Assembly (NCBI GenBank): GCA_022376925.1
Contig: JAIOJX010000001.1
Location: 2,108,001 to 2,172,000 of the forward strand
Direction of reading: 5' to 3'
DNA length: 64,000 nucleotides
DNA from: Tragulus kanchil
Taxonomy: Eukaryota > Chordata > Mammalia > Artiodactyla > Tragulidae
In this document: positions 33,352 to 45,149 of the stretch, one piece after another
Numbering within the stretch: the first letter of the stretch is position 1
Layout: every line of letters begins with the position of its first letter
Program-made: the position numbers and the translations under genes
The notes under the pieces: generated by a model
The model's input: the letters and a program-made list of their open reading frames with translations, nothing else
What the model was told of the DNA's origin: nothing
Databases searched by the model: none

Positions 33352-34062
33352 ATGTCCAAGGGACCCCGGGCTGAGACCTTTGTCTTCCTGGACCTGGAAG
33401 CCACTGGGCTCCCCAGCGTGGATCCTGAGATCGCCGAGATCTCCCTCTTTGCAGTCCACCGGTCCTCGCTGGAGAAGCCTGAGCTCGATGAGTGTGGCGT
33501 ACCCCTGTTGCCCCGGGTCTTGGACAAGCTCACACTCTGTATGAGCCCAGAGCGCCCCTTCACCGCCAAGGCCAGTGAGATCACCGGCCTGAGCAGCGAG
33601 GGCCTGGCCAGGTGTGGGAAGGCCGGTTTTGACGGCGCCGTGGTGCAGACACTGCAGGCCTTCCTGAGCCGCCAGGAGGGCCCCGTGTGCCTTGTGGCCC
33701 ACAACGGCTTCGATTACGATTTCCCCCTGCTGTGCACGGAGCTGCGGCGCCTGGACGCCCACCTGCCCCCAGACACGGTCTGCCTGGATACGTTGCCAGC
33801 CCTGCGGGGCCTGGACCGTGCCCACAGTCACGGAACCCGGGCCCAGGGTGGTAAGGGTTACAGCCTGGGCAGCCTCTTCCGCCGCTACTTCCAGACAGAG
33901 CCAAGTGCGGCCCACTCCGCTGAGGGCGACGTGCACACCCTGCTGATGGTCTTCCTGCACCGCGCCAGTGAGCTGCTCACTTGGGCCGACGAGCGTGCCC
34001 TCGACTGGGCCCACGTGGAGCCCATGTATGTGCCACCCGGTGGCCCACGTCTTGAGGCCTGA
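33352..34062 (+). CDS. TREX2: Three prime repair exonuclease 2
   Basis: Single-exon 236-codon gene, the same length as human TREX2. Homodimeric DnaQ/DEDDh-family 3'-5' DNA exonuclease, non-processive, nuclear and cytoplasmic, prominent in keratinocytes and acting in DNA-damage responses. Exo I motif FLDLEATGLP carries metal ligands D14 and E16; Exo II HNGFDYDFPLL carries D123; Exo III AHSAEGDV carries H188 and D193. All five catalytic residues are present. TREX2 lacks the C-terminal membrane-anchoring extension of TREX1, and so does this protein. The start codon has A at -3. Poly(A) signal AATAAA at 34,332-34,337, about 270 bases after the stop. It follows HAUS7 on the same strand, as in human Xq28. 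No disruption seen. Confidence 0.98.
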   Translation: MSKGPRAETFVFLDLEATGLPSVDPEIAEISLFAVHRSSLEKPELDECGVPLLPRVLDKLTLCMSPERPFTAKASEITGLSSEGLARCGKAGFDGAVVQTLQAFLSRQEGPVCLVAHNGFDYDFPLLCTELRRLDAHLPPDTVCLDTLPALRGLDRAHSHGTRAQGGKGYSLGSLFRRYFQTEPSAAHSAEGDVHTLLMVFLHRASELLTWADERALDWAHVEPMYVPPGGPRLEA

Positions 34063-34331
34063 GCCGGGGGCTCGCTGATGCTGCTGCGCCGGGCAGCCAA
34101 GCCCAGGCCCTGGAGCAGGGCGGCACCCCCCGCCGTTCAGCTGCGCCCTGTGGCCTGGAGCTGGCCCAGGCCAATGCCTCGCTGCCCATCTGCAGGCCCG
34201 CACGCCTGCCAGGCTTTGCCCCATCCTGGCCTAACCAGCCCGGCAGCCCGGCAGCCTCTCTCGGCCTCTCCCCTGGCCCAGGCTCCAGTAGAGTTGGGTG
34301 CTGCTGGCACCCACCTGTCACCCCATCTTTC

Positions 34332-34337
34332 AATAAA
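34332..34337 (+). terminator. TREX2: TREX2 poly(A) signal
   Basis: Canonical AATAAA in the sequence caataaacat, about 270 bases past the stop codon. It may also serve HAUS7 read-through transcripts. Confidence 0.85.
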
Positions 34338-34399
34338 CATTGACGACTGCTCACCAGCTGATTTTTGTGGCCCTCCTCCCCACTCCCTGCCCAGAGTGG

Positions 34400-36540
34400 G
34401 CCGGCTGGAAGCAAGGCCACGGGCAGGAGCCGAGCTCCCCAGGACTGTCCCTTGTGGCCTCTGTGTGGTGAGTGGTAGGGGAGACGGCAGCACTTACAGC
34501 CTGGTCCAAGGGGCCGACAGACAGACTGTGGACCTCAAGCTGTGGGCCTCTGCCCTGGATGGTCCCCTCCTGTGGCCTTGGCTTCACCCCAGAGCCCCTG
34601 TTCCTGCTCTGGCCGGGTGACAGGGTGCAGTCACGCTGTGGGTGTGGGGGGCAGAACAGCGCAGGCGCCAGTGGTGCCGGAGGAAAACCCGAAGCGCGCA
34701 AGTCAGGCGTGAGGTGGGGGTGCTGGGGCACTCCAGGCAGTGCTGCGTAGGTGACTTGGTGCGCATTGAGGGGACAATGGAAGGTGCCTGTCCTGGGCCC
34801 TGTGGCCTTCGTGGTGCAGCCCGAGAAGAGCCAGGAATGGACTCGGCGCAGCGGGCGCCTTCTCTCCAGCTGTCCCGGCGAGCGAGCTGGAAACCTGTCT
34901 CCGGGGCCCCACCTGGGTCACCGAAGGGTGAGGAAAGCAGGGGCTGGATGTTCAGGAGATGGAGAGCAGGTGAGAAGGGGCGCACCCATGCCCACGAGTG
35001 ACTCACACAAGCCAGGCTGCGAGCCTGGAGCGGGGCGGGCCATCTGGGAACTAAGTAGGTTAAAGTGACTGGGGCCGCTGCCGTGTGCAAGGTGGCTGAC
35101 TGATGAGGCCAGGACACAGGCAGCAGTCCCCTCAGGCCATCCTCATTCCCCAGCGGGGGGTCCGGAGTGGCCCTGACAGCAGCGGGGAGCCACGCAGGGT
35201 CGTAAGCAGGGGAGAGGAGAAGTCGACTTCTGTTTGTACAGTGCCTCGCAGGCTGCGCTGTGGAAGGGCTGGAGCAGGCCCGGAGGAGGACAGCGACCGG
35301 GAGGGAGGGGCGCGGAGGAGGAGCCCCGGGCCCGGCCCAGGACGGGGCGGCAAGGCTGGGCCGCCCACGCCGTGAGGCGAAGGCCCGAGGCAAGCCGTTT
35401 GGGAGTGTGGTCCCTGTCTGCCCAGGCAGGCCTCAGGCCGGGGGCTCGTGGCAGGTGGAAGTGAGAGTGAGTGGGGTGCCTAGGGCCCCTCACGTCCCCG
35501 GTGCCCGGGCAGGGCCAGGTTCCCTTATCGGATCGGCCAGGCTCTGGGCCACCCACTCACCAAGCCTAGGCCGGAGCGGGCGGGTTGACGGCCTGATCTA
35601 TGGCCGTGACTGCCGTGCTCTCAGGTTGTGTGCCCTCTCAACTTCTGTGAGGGGACAGGGTGCTTCCCTCTCCCAGTCCCAGCTTTCCTGGCCACACAGT
35701 AGCCTGGGCTTAGGCGTCCTCCCCGAGCCGGTGCTCAGACTGCCCGGGCAATGCCGTGTGCCTTCTGCCCAGAGCAGGCAGGCCGGGACCTGGCCCCCTG
35801 CTGCTGGAAGCCGCAATGCGCTGGTGGAGGGCGACGAGTAACCGTGGGCGGGGGGGCGGCGGGGGGCATGTCTCTGTCTGCATGTGCACACAGACATACA
35901 GACACGCAAGGTTAGTATAAATTTCGCTGATATAAAGGATATAAGCGCACAATTTACAAGCAAATCTATAATATTCAAAATATACAGTAAAATCTGGTAC
36001 ATTATTTCTCAACTGCATATGACCAGTTGATTCTCTCCAAAATCTCTTAAGTTGACTTGCCGAACACTTACCCAACACTTACCTATCTATACCCAACCCG
36101 TGGTTGATGGGTGCACGTGGTTCCCACATAAACCTTGCTAGATACTTCCACTGTTCTTACTAAGACAAAAGTGAAACAACAAAGGTGTGTTGGAACCTCG
36201 TATGTTCCTTGGTGACATGAACAAAACCTCTGCTGAATTGTACAGTAGTTTTTGATATTGGAAGTTTTTCCTTTTTTTTTTTTTTAAATTATTCACAATG
36301 TAATTACTGCAGACTCAAGTCTACACAATCAACGAAGCAATAAACAATCAAGCCCTGGCTTGCAGGCTGTGTTCACGCTACCCACATGACGTAACTGAAT
36401 GTGTGGTTCATAAGAGACCCTGGGCAGAGCACTGTGCCGGGGGAAATAAGACAGGATGAGTTTTGAGTATCTCTCTTTTTTTTTTTTGAATACAATATAA
36501 GTGGAAAGCTATACAATTACACTTTTTAAAATGATGTTTC
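34400..36540. other. Intergenic region downstream of TREX2
   Basis: GC-rich to about 35.85 kb, then AT-rich. No exon or named repeat recognised. T-runs at about 36,274 and 36,478. Confidence 0.5.
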
Positions 36541-36552
36541 ACAATCAACTCT

Positions 36553-36757
36553 CAAAATTCCTGAAGTAAAAAAAATGTTTTATTTATTTGGCTGTGCTGG
36601 GTTTTAGTTGCGGCCCATGGGATCTTCGCTCTTCATTGTAGCATGCAAGTTCTTTAGTTGCGGCATGTGGCATATAGTTCCCTGAACAGGGACTGGACCC
36701 AAGCCGACCTGCATTGGGAGCCAGGAGTCTTAGCCACTGGACCACCAGGGCAGTACC
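36553..36757 (-). mobile_element. Bov-tA/CHR-type tRNA-derived SINE (antisense)
   Basis: Plus strand reads ttatttggctgtgctgggtt at the tail side and ends in ccactggaccaccagggcag, the complement of the SINE head. Diverged from the long-tailed SINE family elsewhere in the window. Confidence 0.8.
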
Positions 36758-36764
36758 CTGAAAT

Positions 36765-37000
36765 TTTAACGTCTATTGGAATGGCTAAAACACAAAAGAC
36801 CGACCATCTTGAGTGCTGGCAAGCATGGGGAAGAACTGAAAGTCTCAGGCACCACTGGTGAGGGTGGGAGATGGGACAAACACTTTGGAAAGCAGTTAGC
36901 CTGCATCTTAAGATGTTAAACATGCATCTACCATAATGACCCAACGATTCCACTCCTGGAATCAAGAGAAATGAATTTGCGTGTGTACACAGACTTGTCC
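36765..37000 (+). mobile_element. L1 LINE fragment
   Basis: Short piece of the L1 ORF2 3' end in sense orientation (ggaatggctaaaacacaaaa; taatgacccaacgattccac). Confidence 0.75.
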
Positions 37001-37744
37001 TCCTCTGCTTGTGGCGGTGTGGTAGACTCCACTCTTAAGACCCACCCAGCACCTCACAGGGACTCACAGCAGCAGCACTACGTGGCAGACCAAAGAGCCA
37101 ACTCCGCTGCTCCAACTCCTGGCTGGCCGCCGCCTCCTCGTCAAGAAGCATCAGTCCCTCACAAGCCACGTTCATGTCTGCCGGTGGGAATGCAGCTGTG
37201 ATGAGGATTGAAAACCTGATTGAAAACGGGACTATACACTGCAAAGATACGAGGAGATGAGCAGAGTCTGCACCAGGCCACTCCCAAGACAAGCAGCAGG
37301 CGGGCGAGGAGGCGCCCCCATGGGGAGCCGCAGGCTGTGGGCACAGACTGCAGCTTGTATCCTCACAAATCCCAGCTGCCATCTTCTTTCGGCTCACTTT
37401 TTGTTCTTTCTTTTTCTTCTGATTTCTTAAGAGGAATAGTAACCTCCTTTGTCAGCTGCCATCTTGAATAAGGCACTCGAAGTGCGCAGTTGTGCCTGGA
37501 TAAGCCTTTCCTGTGTCTTGTCGTCTTGCCATTAAACAGTCCTCTTTGCTTTGTGTGAGGAGATGATTTCAAATTTCACTTTTCATTTCCTCTACCCAGT
37601 ACTGCTTGCATAGTAGAGTTTGTCTTAATTTCCAAGTTGTTGAGACTTTGTGGTCATCTTATATTGTGCATTTCTAATTGTATTGGGTAATGGTCTGAAG
37701 ATATGTTCCTTAATGTTTTGATGGGAGCTTTATTAGTCTTGTAG

Positions 37745-37950
37745 GGCAGTTTTAACAAAGTACCACAGATTGGAAAGAAATATCCCTTTTTTATAAAGGC
37801 CCAGTCCTAGTGGATTAGGGCCCATCCTACTGATCTCATCCATGCTGGACCACCTCTGTGAATCCTGCTCTCCAAAGAGGGTCATATGCTGAGGTCCGGG
37901 GGTTAGGACTCCGGCAGGATTCAGCTAATAATAGAGGGCACATGCATGCA
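37745..37950. repeat. Ancient interspersed repeat fragment
   Basis: Carries phrases of a common mammalian repeat (aacaaagtaccacagattgg; ggattagggcccatcctact; gagggtcatatgctgaggtc). I recognise the family by sight but cannot name it safely. A related piece in the other orientation is at about 40,965-41,345. Confidence 0.6.
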
Positions 37951-39110
37951 ACTTTTAAATGCCCACAGACTCTGAGAAAAATTAATGTCCTTTAGAGATG
38001 TGTGCTTTTCTCTATTTCTCCAGAATATAGTGTGATAGTTGTACTATTGAATTCCTTTTTTTTTTTTGTCCACTAGATCAGCCCGATCTTGTGGCCCTCC
38101 ATTAGCACTATATGTTATTGACGTCTGCCCACATGTCTAGTAGTTTCTCTGAGCATCTAGTTGCTGTGTATTTGTACAGCTTCATGACTGTATTAGTCGG
38201 AGTGCTTCTGAGAGACAGGCCGTGGGGAGAGCTGTAGATGTGTGTACAGAGGGAATCGGCTCTGGGGGCTGGCAGCTCCAAAGTCTGTAAAATGAGCCAT
38301 CAGGCCGGAGACGCAGGGAAGAGGTGCAGCTCCGTCCAAAGGCCACCTGGAGGCAGAACCCCTTCCTCTTCAGAGGACCGCGGTGCTTCTGTCATCAGGC
38401 TTTCAGCCGACTGCAGGCCACCCAGCCACCGTATGGGGACTGATCTGCTCTGCTCAAAGTCTGTTTCTTTCCCAAATCTCACCTGAGCAATCCCTTCACA
38501 GAGACGTCAAGATGGATGCCTGACAGAACCCTAGCAGGCCACACGGTGGCTGCTCCTAGGCCTCGCTCTCTGTGCTTTGCCTTCTTTCCTGAAAGAAAAG
38601 AAGAGAAGAGGAGGTCTCCGTCCTGTGTGGCCTATAGAGAGCCTTGCCTGCTCACTCTCCTTCCCCTGCTGGGTGAGCGGCTGTGGCTGGGACAGGACCC
38701 CCGGCCTGCCCATGGCCCCAGCCGCCAGCTTCCAGAGGTGCCTGCCGTCTTAGTCAACACAGTGGCCATCAGCACTGAGAGGCACTCAGGACAAAGAAAC
38801 ACAGGAGACTGACCCTAGATATGCATATCAAGGGAATGATTTCAGTAAGTCCAGACTCTCCCCACACACAGAAAAGCATGAAATTCATTAACTTGAGATG
38901 TCTGGTTTTTGTGATCAGCTGTCATCTTTTGGTGTGGGACTACCATTTAGTTGTTGTTGTTTTGAAGCAAAACCTGGCTGCTGCTTTACCTCTTTTGAAC
39001 AGTTTCTCAGAGCTCTCTGAAAGACTTTCTCCAGGACTATATAGTCCTCAGTAATGCCCCCAAGTAAAACATAATTCTCAACGTTTAGCTAATGCTTTTC
39101 TTTTTCAATC
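37951..39110. other. Intergenic, no gene recognised
   Basis: AT-rich then GC-rich sequence without named repeats. Short open frames lack exon signals. Confidence 0.45.
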
Positions 39111-39125
39111 AACAGTCCATTTCCT

Positions 39126-39463
39126 GGGCTTCCCCTGGTGGTCCAGTGGGTAAGGACACCTCCTTGCAGTGCAAGAGGCGCCTATTCGATCCCTGGCCTG
39201 GGAAGATCCCACGTGCCGCGGAGCGACTGGACCCATGTGTCCAATTGCCAAGCCGGAGCTCTGGAGCGCGTGCGCCCAGAGCTGGTGCTCTGCGACAACA
39301 GAGGCCACCGCGATGGGAGGCCCACACGGGCCAAAGAACAAAGACGGATGAAAATAGAGAAATGAAAGACCAATAGAAGTGGCCCGCCCGCTCCTCTCCC
39401 TCCCCAATCTGTCCCCCACCCTAAATAAATAAATAAATAAATCTTTAAAAAAAAAACCCCAAA
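39126..39463 (+). mobile_element. Young long-tailed tRNA-derived SINE with perfect target-site duplication
   Basis: Starts gggcttcccctggtggtcca, has the tRNA-like gatccctggcctgggaagat box, and a 3' part with ccaatagaagtggcccgccc ending in AAAT repeats and an A-run. The 15-bp target site aacagtccatttcct is repeated exactly at 39,111-39,125 and 39,464-39,478, indicating recent insertion. Confidence 0.92.
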
Positions 39464-39479
39464 AACAGTCCATTTCCTT

Positions 39480-40960
39480 ATATTCAAAAGCTTCTAAGAG
39501 GTTCTTGTTTTTCTGGGATTTCAGGAATATTCAATAGGCAATGCCCAGGTCTATGGTGATCAATCAAGGTTCAGACTGTGGCAAGCCCACCCCCTGTGTA
39601 GACGGATCACCACAGTCCCAGGGAGGCCAGGAGGGGAGGGTGGACCGCAGACCTCAGGTCCACATCTTTCCACTGAGGCTCCCCCGCCCTCCCCGCACCC
39701 TGCCCACTCAGAGTCCTCTCCACCGAATGGAAAAGAGAGCAAACAACTTCACTGTTGAATAAGCATTAAACCCAATGCCAGCCGTGCCCATGCAGGCAGC
39801 CGCTCATGACATCACAAAGCCGGAAGGAAGCCTCATCCCTTTGTCCACTCTGGCAGTCCTTCCCAAGATCACCCATCCTAGCTCACAACAAATTTTCCTG
39901 GTAATCTGGGCACCCTTCTGTGCTCCGAATTGCCTTTATCCTGAGGACAATGGAAGCTTTCTCTCATCCTGGAGGGGAGCTAGGGTGCCTTCCTGGAGGT
40001 TTGCATTTCAAAGAGGTAGTCCAGGGCTCTTAAGAAGAGCCTCCCTGAGCTATAAGGCCGGCCAGAGGCTTATTTAAGCTTATAGAGGTTTTCAGACTTC
40101 GCAACGGGCCAGTGGGGCCATGACACTCTGGTTCACAAAGGGGATGTGACTCGCCCAACTGCTCTAACGAAAGGTAGGGTGGAAAGTTTTCCTTCCAGCA
40201 GCGTGGCTGTACCTTTCCCATAGTCTTTCCATGGCAAATTTCAGCCTGCGGGCTTCTCGGCACTTGGCCTCGCGAAGGCTCGTGGGGGATTGTCCTGTCT
40301 CCAGTGGTTTCCCTGCCATGTCTCTGCCTCTGCCCCCAAGTTCAGCACAGCCGGGGCTCTGGGAAAAGGAAGTGCTCTGGGCAAGCCACAGGCAAGCCTT
40401 CCCAGGACGGTGTCCAGCACTCATTCCCTGACCCTGTGGAGCATCGCACCTGCCCGCTAGGGCACGTCAGGCTGAGAACCTGGAAATCCTGCTCGTGGAG
40501 AAAGGGGAGAAAGAGCGAGGAATCGTTGACCTTTCCCCCACGGGTGCCTACCCTGGGGGCGGTGAGAGGACCCAGCAGTCAGGAGAGAGCCTCGGCTCTT
40601 GATGAGGCTCAAGGACTTTGCTGGGTTTGAAGAAGAGCCTGAATGCTGAGCCCTGCCCCTCCCCACCCTGTTCCCCAGCTCTGTGACTGGACGATGTGAC
40701 CTCAGTTTCCTCCTCTGTGAAATGGAGATGATACAGCTGTGCCTGGATGAGGGAAGACGCGTGCAGCTGAGCCGCGAGCATCAGCGACGATCTAGCTCCT
40801 GCCACTTGGAACCCAGAGTTAGAGGCTGGGCGTGTCCTCTTCTCATCATGGCCTGAGCCTCTAAGCCCTACAGGCCGCCCCTGCCCACTGCTCCACCCTC
40901 CCCAGCTCCCTGGGACCCAGAATGGCCTGTCTGGGCTAAACAGAGACTCCATATGCCAAT
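39480..40960. other. Intergenic, no gene recognised
   Basis: Mixed-composition sequence. A MIR fragment (cctcagtttcctcctctgtg) is visible at about 40,700-40,755. No exon supported. Confidence 0.45.
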
Positions 40961-40964
40961 TCCT

Positions 40965-41345
40965 GGACTCCATGAATGTGACCTTATTTGGAGAAAGGGT
41001 CTCTGTAAAGGTCAGTTCTCGGGTGCTTAAGGAAGGTAGGATGAGTATTTTCAGTAAAGAAGGTATAAGGAATGGAATTATATTTTATGAAGGAAAAGGA
41101 AGTAGGTCTGACCTACAGATGGCTGTTTTAAAATGGGCAAATAAAGTACTGGGTACAGAAAGTGATAAGAAGGTTTGTGGAAGAGGCCCCTGAGAAAAGA
41201 GGTTTATGCATGTTTAAGGTGGACTAAGTTTAAAATAACTTAATACACTCTGCAGATAAAATTATATGACAAATTTTCAGATGATGTCACCCTGGATTAG
41301 CTGGGTGGGTCTCAAATTCAATGACAAGTGTCCAGCAGATGACTC
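40965..41345. repeat. Ancient repeat interrupted by about 270 bases
   Basis: Left part atgaatgtgaccttatttgg and right part gattagctgggtgggtctca belong to one common mammalian repeat, normally close together. Here they are separated by 41,013-41,285, a purine-rich segment I cannot assign. Confidence 0.5.
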
Positions 41346-41499
41346 TGAAAAATGTAGATCTCTACAGAGAAGAAAGGGAATGGTGAACTGACCTCACACA
41401 ATGGATCATAGACCCCAACGTGAAAACTAAGACTAAGCAACTTCTGTAGGAAGAGTGAGGATCAAATCTTAGTAACTGGAGCTTTGAAAAGGTTTCTTA

Positions 41500-42370
41500 A
41501 CTGTGATAAAAAGAGTGCAAGATGTACAATTTAAAGACTCATAAAGCGGACTTCATCGAGAGAAACCACTCTTGCTCTTCACGCAAAAAGCTATGAAATG
41601 GAAAGAGACGTCAAGCCTGGGAGAAAATATTTGCAAAACACATATCTGACAAAGGACTTGTAGCTAAAACTCTTAAAATAAATGATAAGACAACCTAAGT
41701 TTAAAAAAATTCTCTGGCAGTCCAGCAGTCGGGACTCAGTGATTTCAGTGTGGAGAGCCTGGGTTCAATCCCTGGTCAGGAGTCTGAGATCCTGTAAGCT
41801 CTGCAGTGCAGTCAAAAAAAAAAAAAAGTCAAAAGATTTGAACTGACATGTCACTCAGAAAGATGTATGACTGGCCGACAAGGTTGTACAAAGGTGTTCA
41901 ACATCATTAATCATTGGGGAAATTCAAATTAAAACTACAATGTGATTCCGTTCCAACCCACCAGTATGCCTGGAATCAAAAAGGGGGACAAAAACCACTG
42001 TTGGGGATGACGTGGAAAACTGGACCCCTCATACACCGCTGGCAGTTCCTCAGATAGTTAAACATAGAGTCACCATGTGACCCAGCAATCCACTCCTAGC
42101 TCTATATGCAAGAGGAAGGAAAGCATCTGTCCACACAGAAAACTGCACACAAATCTTCATAGCAGCTTTATTTGTTAAGGTCAAAACCTGGAAACAACCC
42201 AAATATCCATCAACAGGTATTGTGGTCCATCCAGACAATGGAATAGTACTCACTGATTAAAAATGAAAGATTTATATAAACACGACAATCTGGATGAGCT
42301 TCAAAATCATTGTGCAGAGAGGCCAGGCAAGAAGCGTGCATACCACAAGATTTTATTTATACAGAACTCT
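41500..42370 (+). mobile_element. L1 LINE fragment with nested SINE
   Basis: Sense L1 ORF2 3' region (gggagaaaatatttgcaaaa; ggaaacaacccaaatatcca). A short Bov-tA-like SINE with an A-run (about 41,705-41,827) interrupts it. Confidence 0.8.
41705..41827 (+). mobile_element. Short Bov-tA-like SINE inside L1
   Basis: Contains ctctggcagtccagcagtcg and gggttcaatccctggtcagg, ending in an A-run. Confidence 0.7.
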
Positions 42371-42919
42371 GGAAAAGGCAAAGTAAATGTGTAGTGATAG
42401 AAAGAACAATGGTCCTGGTCCCTGTCGAATGGTTCACTGGGAGTTGCCTCCGGCCCTGGCATCCTGCTGCCTCCAGGCTGCTACAGCACTGACCAGAACC
42501 GCCCAGGAGTGCGGGGTAGCCATCCAAAGGGTTAGAAACTGAAGATATTCAGCGACAATGGCAACAGAATCCTCCAAGAGCCCCTTGTCAGGCACATTGC
42601 AGCCTCAAAAAGCCCAAGAAACCTTGCGGGACACTGGCTGATTCCACTGGACTCCCGTTTAGTTCCTGATGCACACCTGACTGATGACCACCACATCTAA
42701 AAGAAAACGATACTCAAGAGTGCACTATACTGAGACGCTCAGGAAGAGGAGTGAGGCGAGAGGGAGAACCAACAAACTGAAGACGCGTCGCTGTTACTAA
42801 TGTTGCGTATCTGGGTGAGCACTTGGGGACCTTGGAGCCTCTCAGGGCACTGAGACTGGAGCGCATGAGCCTGGCATCTCTCGCGACAAGTCCGCTTTCT
42901 GTTGAAAACACCAGGCATC
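42371..42919. other. Intergenic, nothing recognised
   Basis: L1-adjacent sequence and unique DNA leading to the first 1.1-kb duplication. Confidence 0.4.
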
Positions 42920-43559
42920 ACCACCCGTACCAGCAGTATCTAGTCATCTCCGGGTGGGTCCCAAGGTGAAAAATGGCGCTCACGTTAAAAATCTAGCCAG
43001 CTGACCCAGCAGAACCAATGGAATGATGCTATACTAGGGAGATACATCTTTTCTTTATTAAAAGTTGGTTACTGACCCAGAGGAAGCGAAGCCATTCTCT
43101 TTCTAGAGTGCTGGAAATGGACAGCATGGTGGGCAGACTTACACTCTTCCCCGGGCCTCTCCTGCAGCGACTGTTGCCCAATCCTAGGCAGCCTCGGGTG
43201 AACAAAACAGGAGCCAGATCACCAGCGCATGGCCTCGGGCCAGCCCCAGCCGCCCTAGCAAACACCGTGCGCTCCTGTATTAAGTATGCCAAAAAAAAAA
43301 AAAACAAAAAACAGAGACTTCCCGGTGACCTCACCACAGAGTCCACTGCTCCTAAAATTCCACTTAGAAGATTCCACTTCTTTTTCTTTTTTTTCTTGGT
43401 GAATTTATACTTTTATTTTTATGTAGCCATCCTATTTATAAGATCTTGTTTTTTGTTATTAGTTCACATCATATATTTTTACAATTCGAGATCTAATTTG
43501 ATACAGTGAAATTCATTTATTTTTGAACAAATTCTATGAGTTGTAAACACCACCAAAAA

Positions 43560-44030
43560 AAGACTTCCAGCAGTTTTATTACATTCCTCCTGAGCATTTG
43601 CTCTTTTATTTTCAGTTGAAGTATAGTTGATATATAGTTTCAAGTATGCAAAAAAGTTATTCAGCTACATATATATTTATATATTTTAGATATATATTTT
43701 AAATTGTTTTGAATTTTAGGTTATTGTAAGATATTGAATATGGTTCCTTACGCTATACAGTTAAGCCTTTCTTTCTTAACTCTTTTAAGTATAGTGACTT
43801 GTATCTACCGACCTCCCACTCCTAATTTCCTCCTACCTCTTCCCTGTGGTAACCCTAAGTTTGTTTTCTGTTTGTGAATTCCTTTCTAATCTATGTATAG
43901 ATTCATTTGTATTGTTTTTAAGACTTCACATGTAGATGATATCACATACTATTTGTCTTTCTCTGCCTAACTTACCTCACTTGTGCAATATTCTTTAGGT
44001 CCATCCATGGAAGTAGTTCTTCTTTTAAAG
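43560..44030 (-). mobile_element. L1 LINE 3' fragment (antisense), copy 1
   Basis: Plus strand reads ttcagttgaagtatagttga and ttgaatatggttccttacgc, the complement of an L1 3' end. Repeated at 44,671-45,145 in the duplicated unit. Confidence 0.75.
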
Positions 44031-44670
44031 ACCACCCGACCAGCAGTATCTAGTCATCTCCGGGCGGGTCCCAAGGTGAAAAATGGCGCTCACGTTAAAA
44101 ATCTAGCCAGCTGACCCAGCAGAACCAATGGAATGATGCTATACTAGGGAGATACATCTTTTCTTTATTAAAAGTTGGTTACTGACCCAGAGGAAGCGAA
44201 GCCATTCTCTTTCTAGAGTGCTGGAAATGGACAGCATGGTGGGCAGACTTACACTCTTCCCCGGGCCTCTCCTGCAGCGACTGTTGCCCAATCCTAGGCA
44301 GCCTCGGGTGAACAAAACAGGAGCCAGATCACCAGCGCATGGCCTCGGGCCAGCCCCAGCCGCCCTAGCAAACACCGTGCGCTCCTGTATTAAGTATGCC
44401 AAAAAAAAAAAAAACAAAAAACAGAGACTTCCCGGTGACCTCACCACAGAGTCCACTGCTCCTAAAATTCCACTTAGAAGATTCCACTTCTTTTTCTTTT
44501 TTTTCTTGGTGAATTTATACTTTTATTTTTATGTAGCCATCCTATTTATAAGATCTTGTTTTTTGTTATTAGTTCACATCATATATTTTTACAATTCGAG
44601 ATCTAATTTGATACAGTGAAATTCATTTATTTTTGAACAAATTCTATGAGTTGTAAACACCACCAAAAAA

Positions 44671-45145
44671 AGACTTCCAGCAGTTTTATTACATTCCTCC
44701 TGAGCATTTGCTCTTTTATTTTCAGTTGAAGTATAGTTGATATATAGTTTCAAGTATGCAAAAAAGTTATTCAGCTACATATATATTTATATATTTTAGA
44801 TATATATTTTAAATTGTTTTGAATTTTAGGTTATTGTAAGATATTGAATATGGTTCCTTACGCTATACAGTTAAGCCTTTCTTTCTTAACTCTTTTAAGT
44901 ATAGTGACTTGTATCTACCGACCTCCCACTCCTAATTTCCTCCTACCTCTTCCCTGTGGTAACCCTAAGTTTGTTTTCTGTTTGTGAATTCCTTTCTAAT
45001 CTATGTATAGATTCATTTGTATTGTTTTTAAGACTTCACATGTAGATGATATCACATACTATTTGTCTTTCTCTGCCTAACTTACCTCACTTCGTGCAAT
45101 ATTCTTTAGGTCCATCCATGGAAGTAGTTCTTCTTTTTTAAAGAC
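44671..45145 (-). mobile_element. L1 LINE 3' fragment (antisense), copy 2
   Basis: Second copy of the antisense L1 piece in the 1.11-kb duplication, continuing into the junction with the sense L1 piece at 45,150. Confidence 0.75.
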
Positions 45146-45149
45146 TGAG

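Larger units (their letters stand above)
42920..45145 (+). repeat. Direct tandem duplication of about 1.11 kb (copies 42,920-44,030 and 44,031-45,145)
   Basis: The two copies look identical over more than 1 kb. Differences sit near the junction: an extra base in the first copy start (cccgtac against cccgac), t/c in gggtggg against gggcggg, cttgtgc against cttcgtgc, and a shorter T-run at the end of copy 1. Each copy contains the same open frames and an antisense L1 3' piece. Confidence 0.93.

Noticed and set aside
33238..34224. 328-aa minus-strand open frame
   Set aside because: Antisense shadow of the TREX2 coding sequence.
43108..43509. Identical 133-aa open frames (also 44,218-44,619) as a duplicated gene
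   Set aside because: No start context, splice signals or domain; they are copies within a probable assembly duplication, ending in L1 and T-rich sequence.
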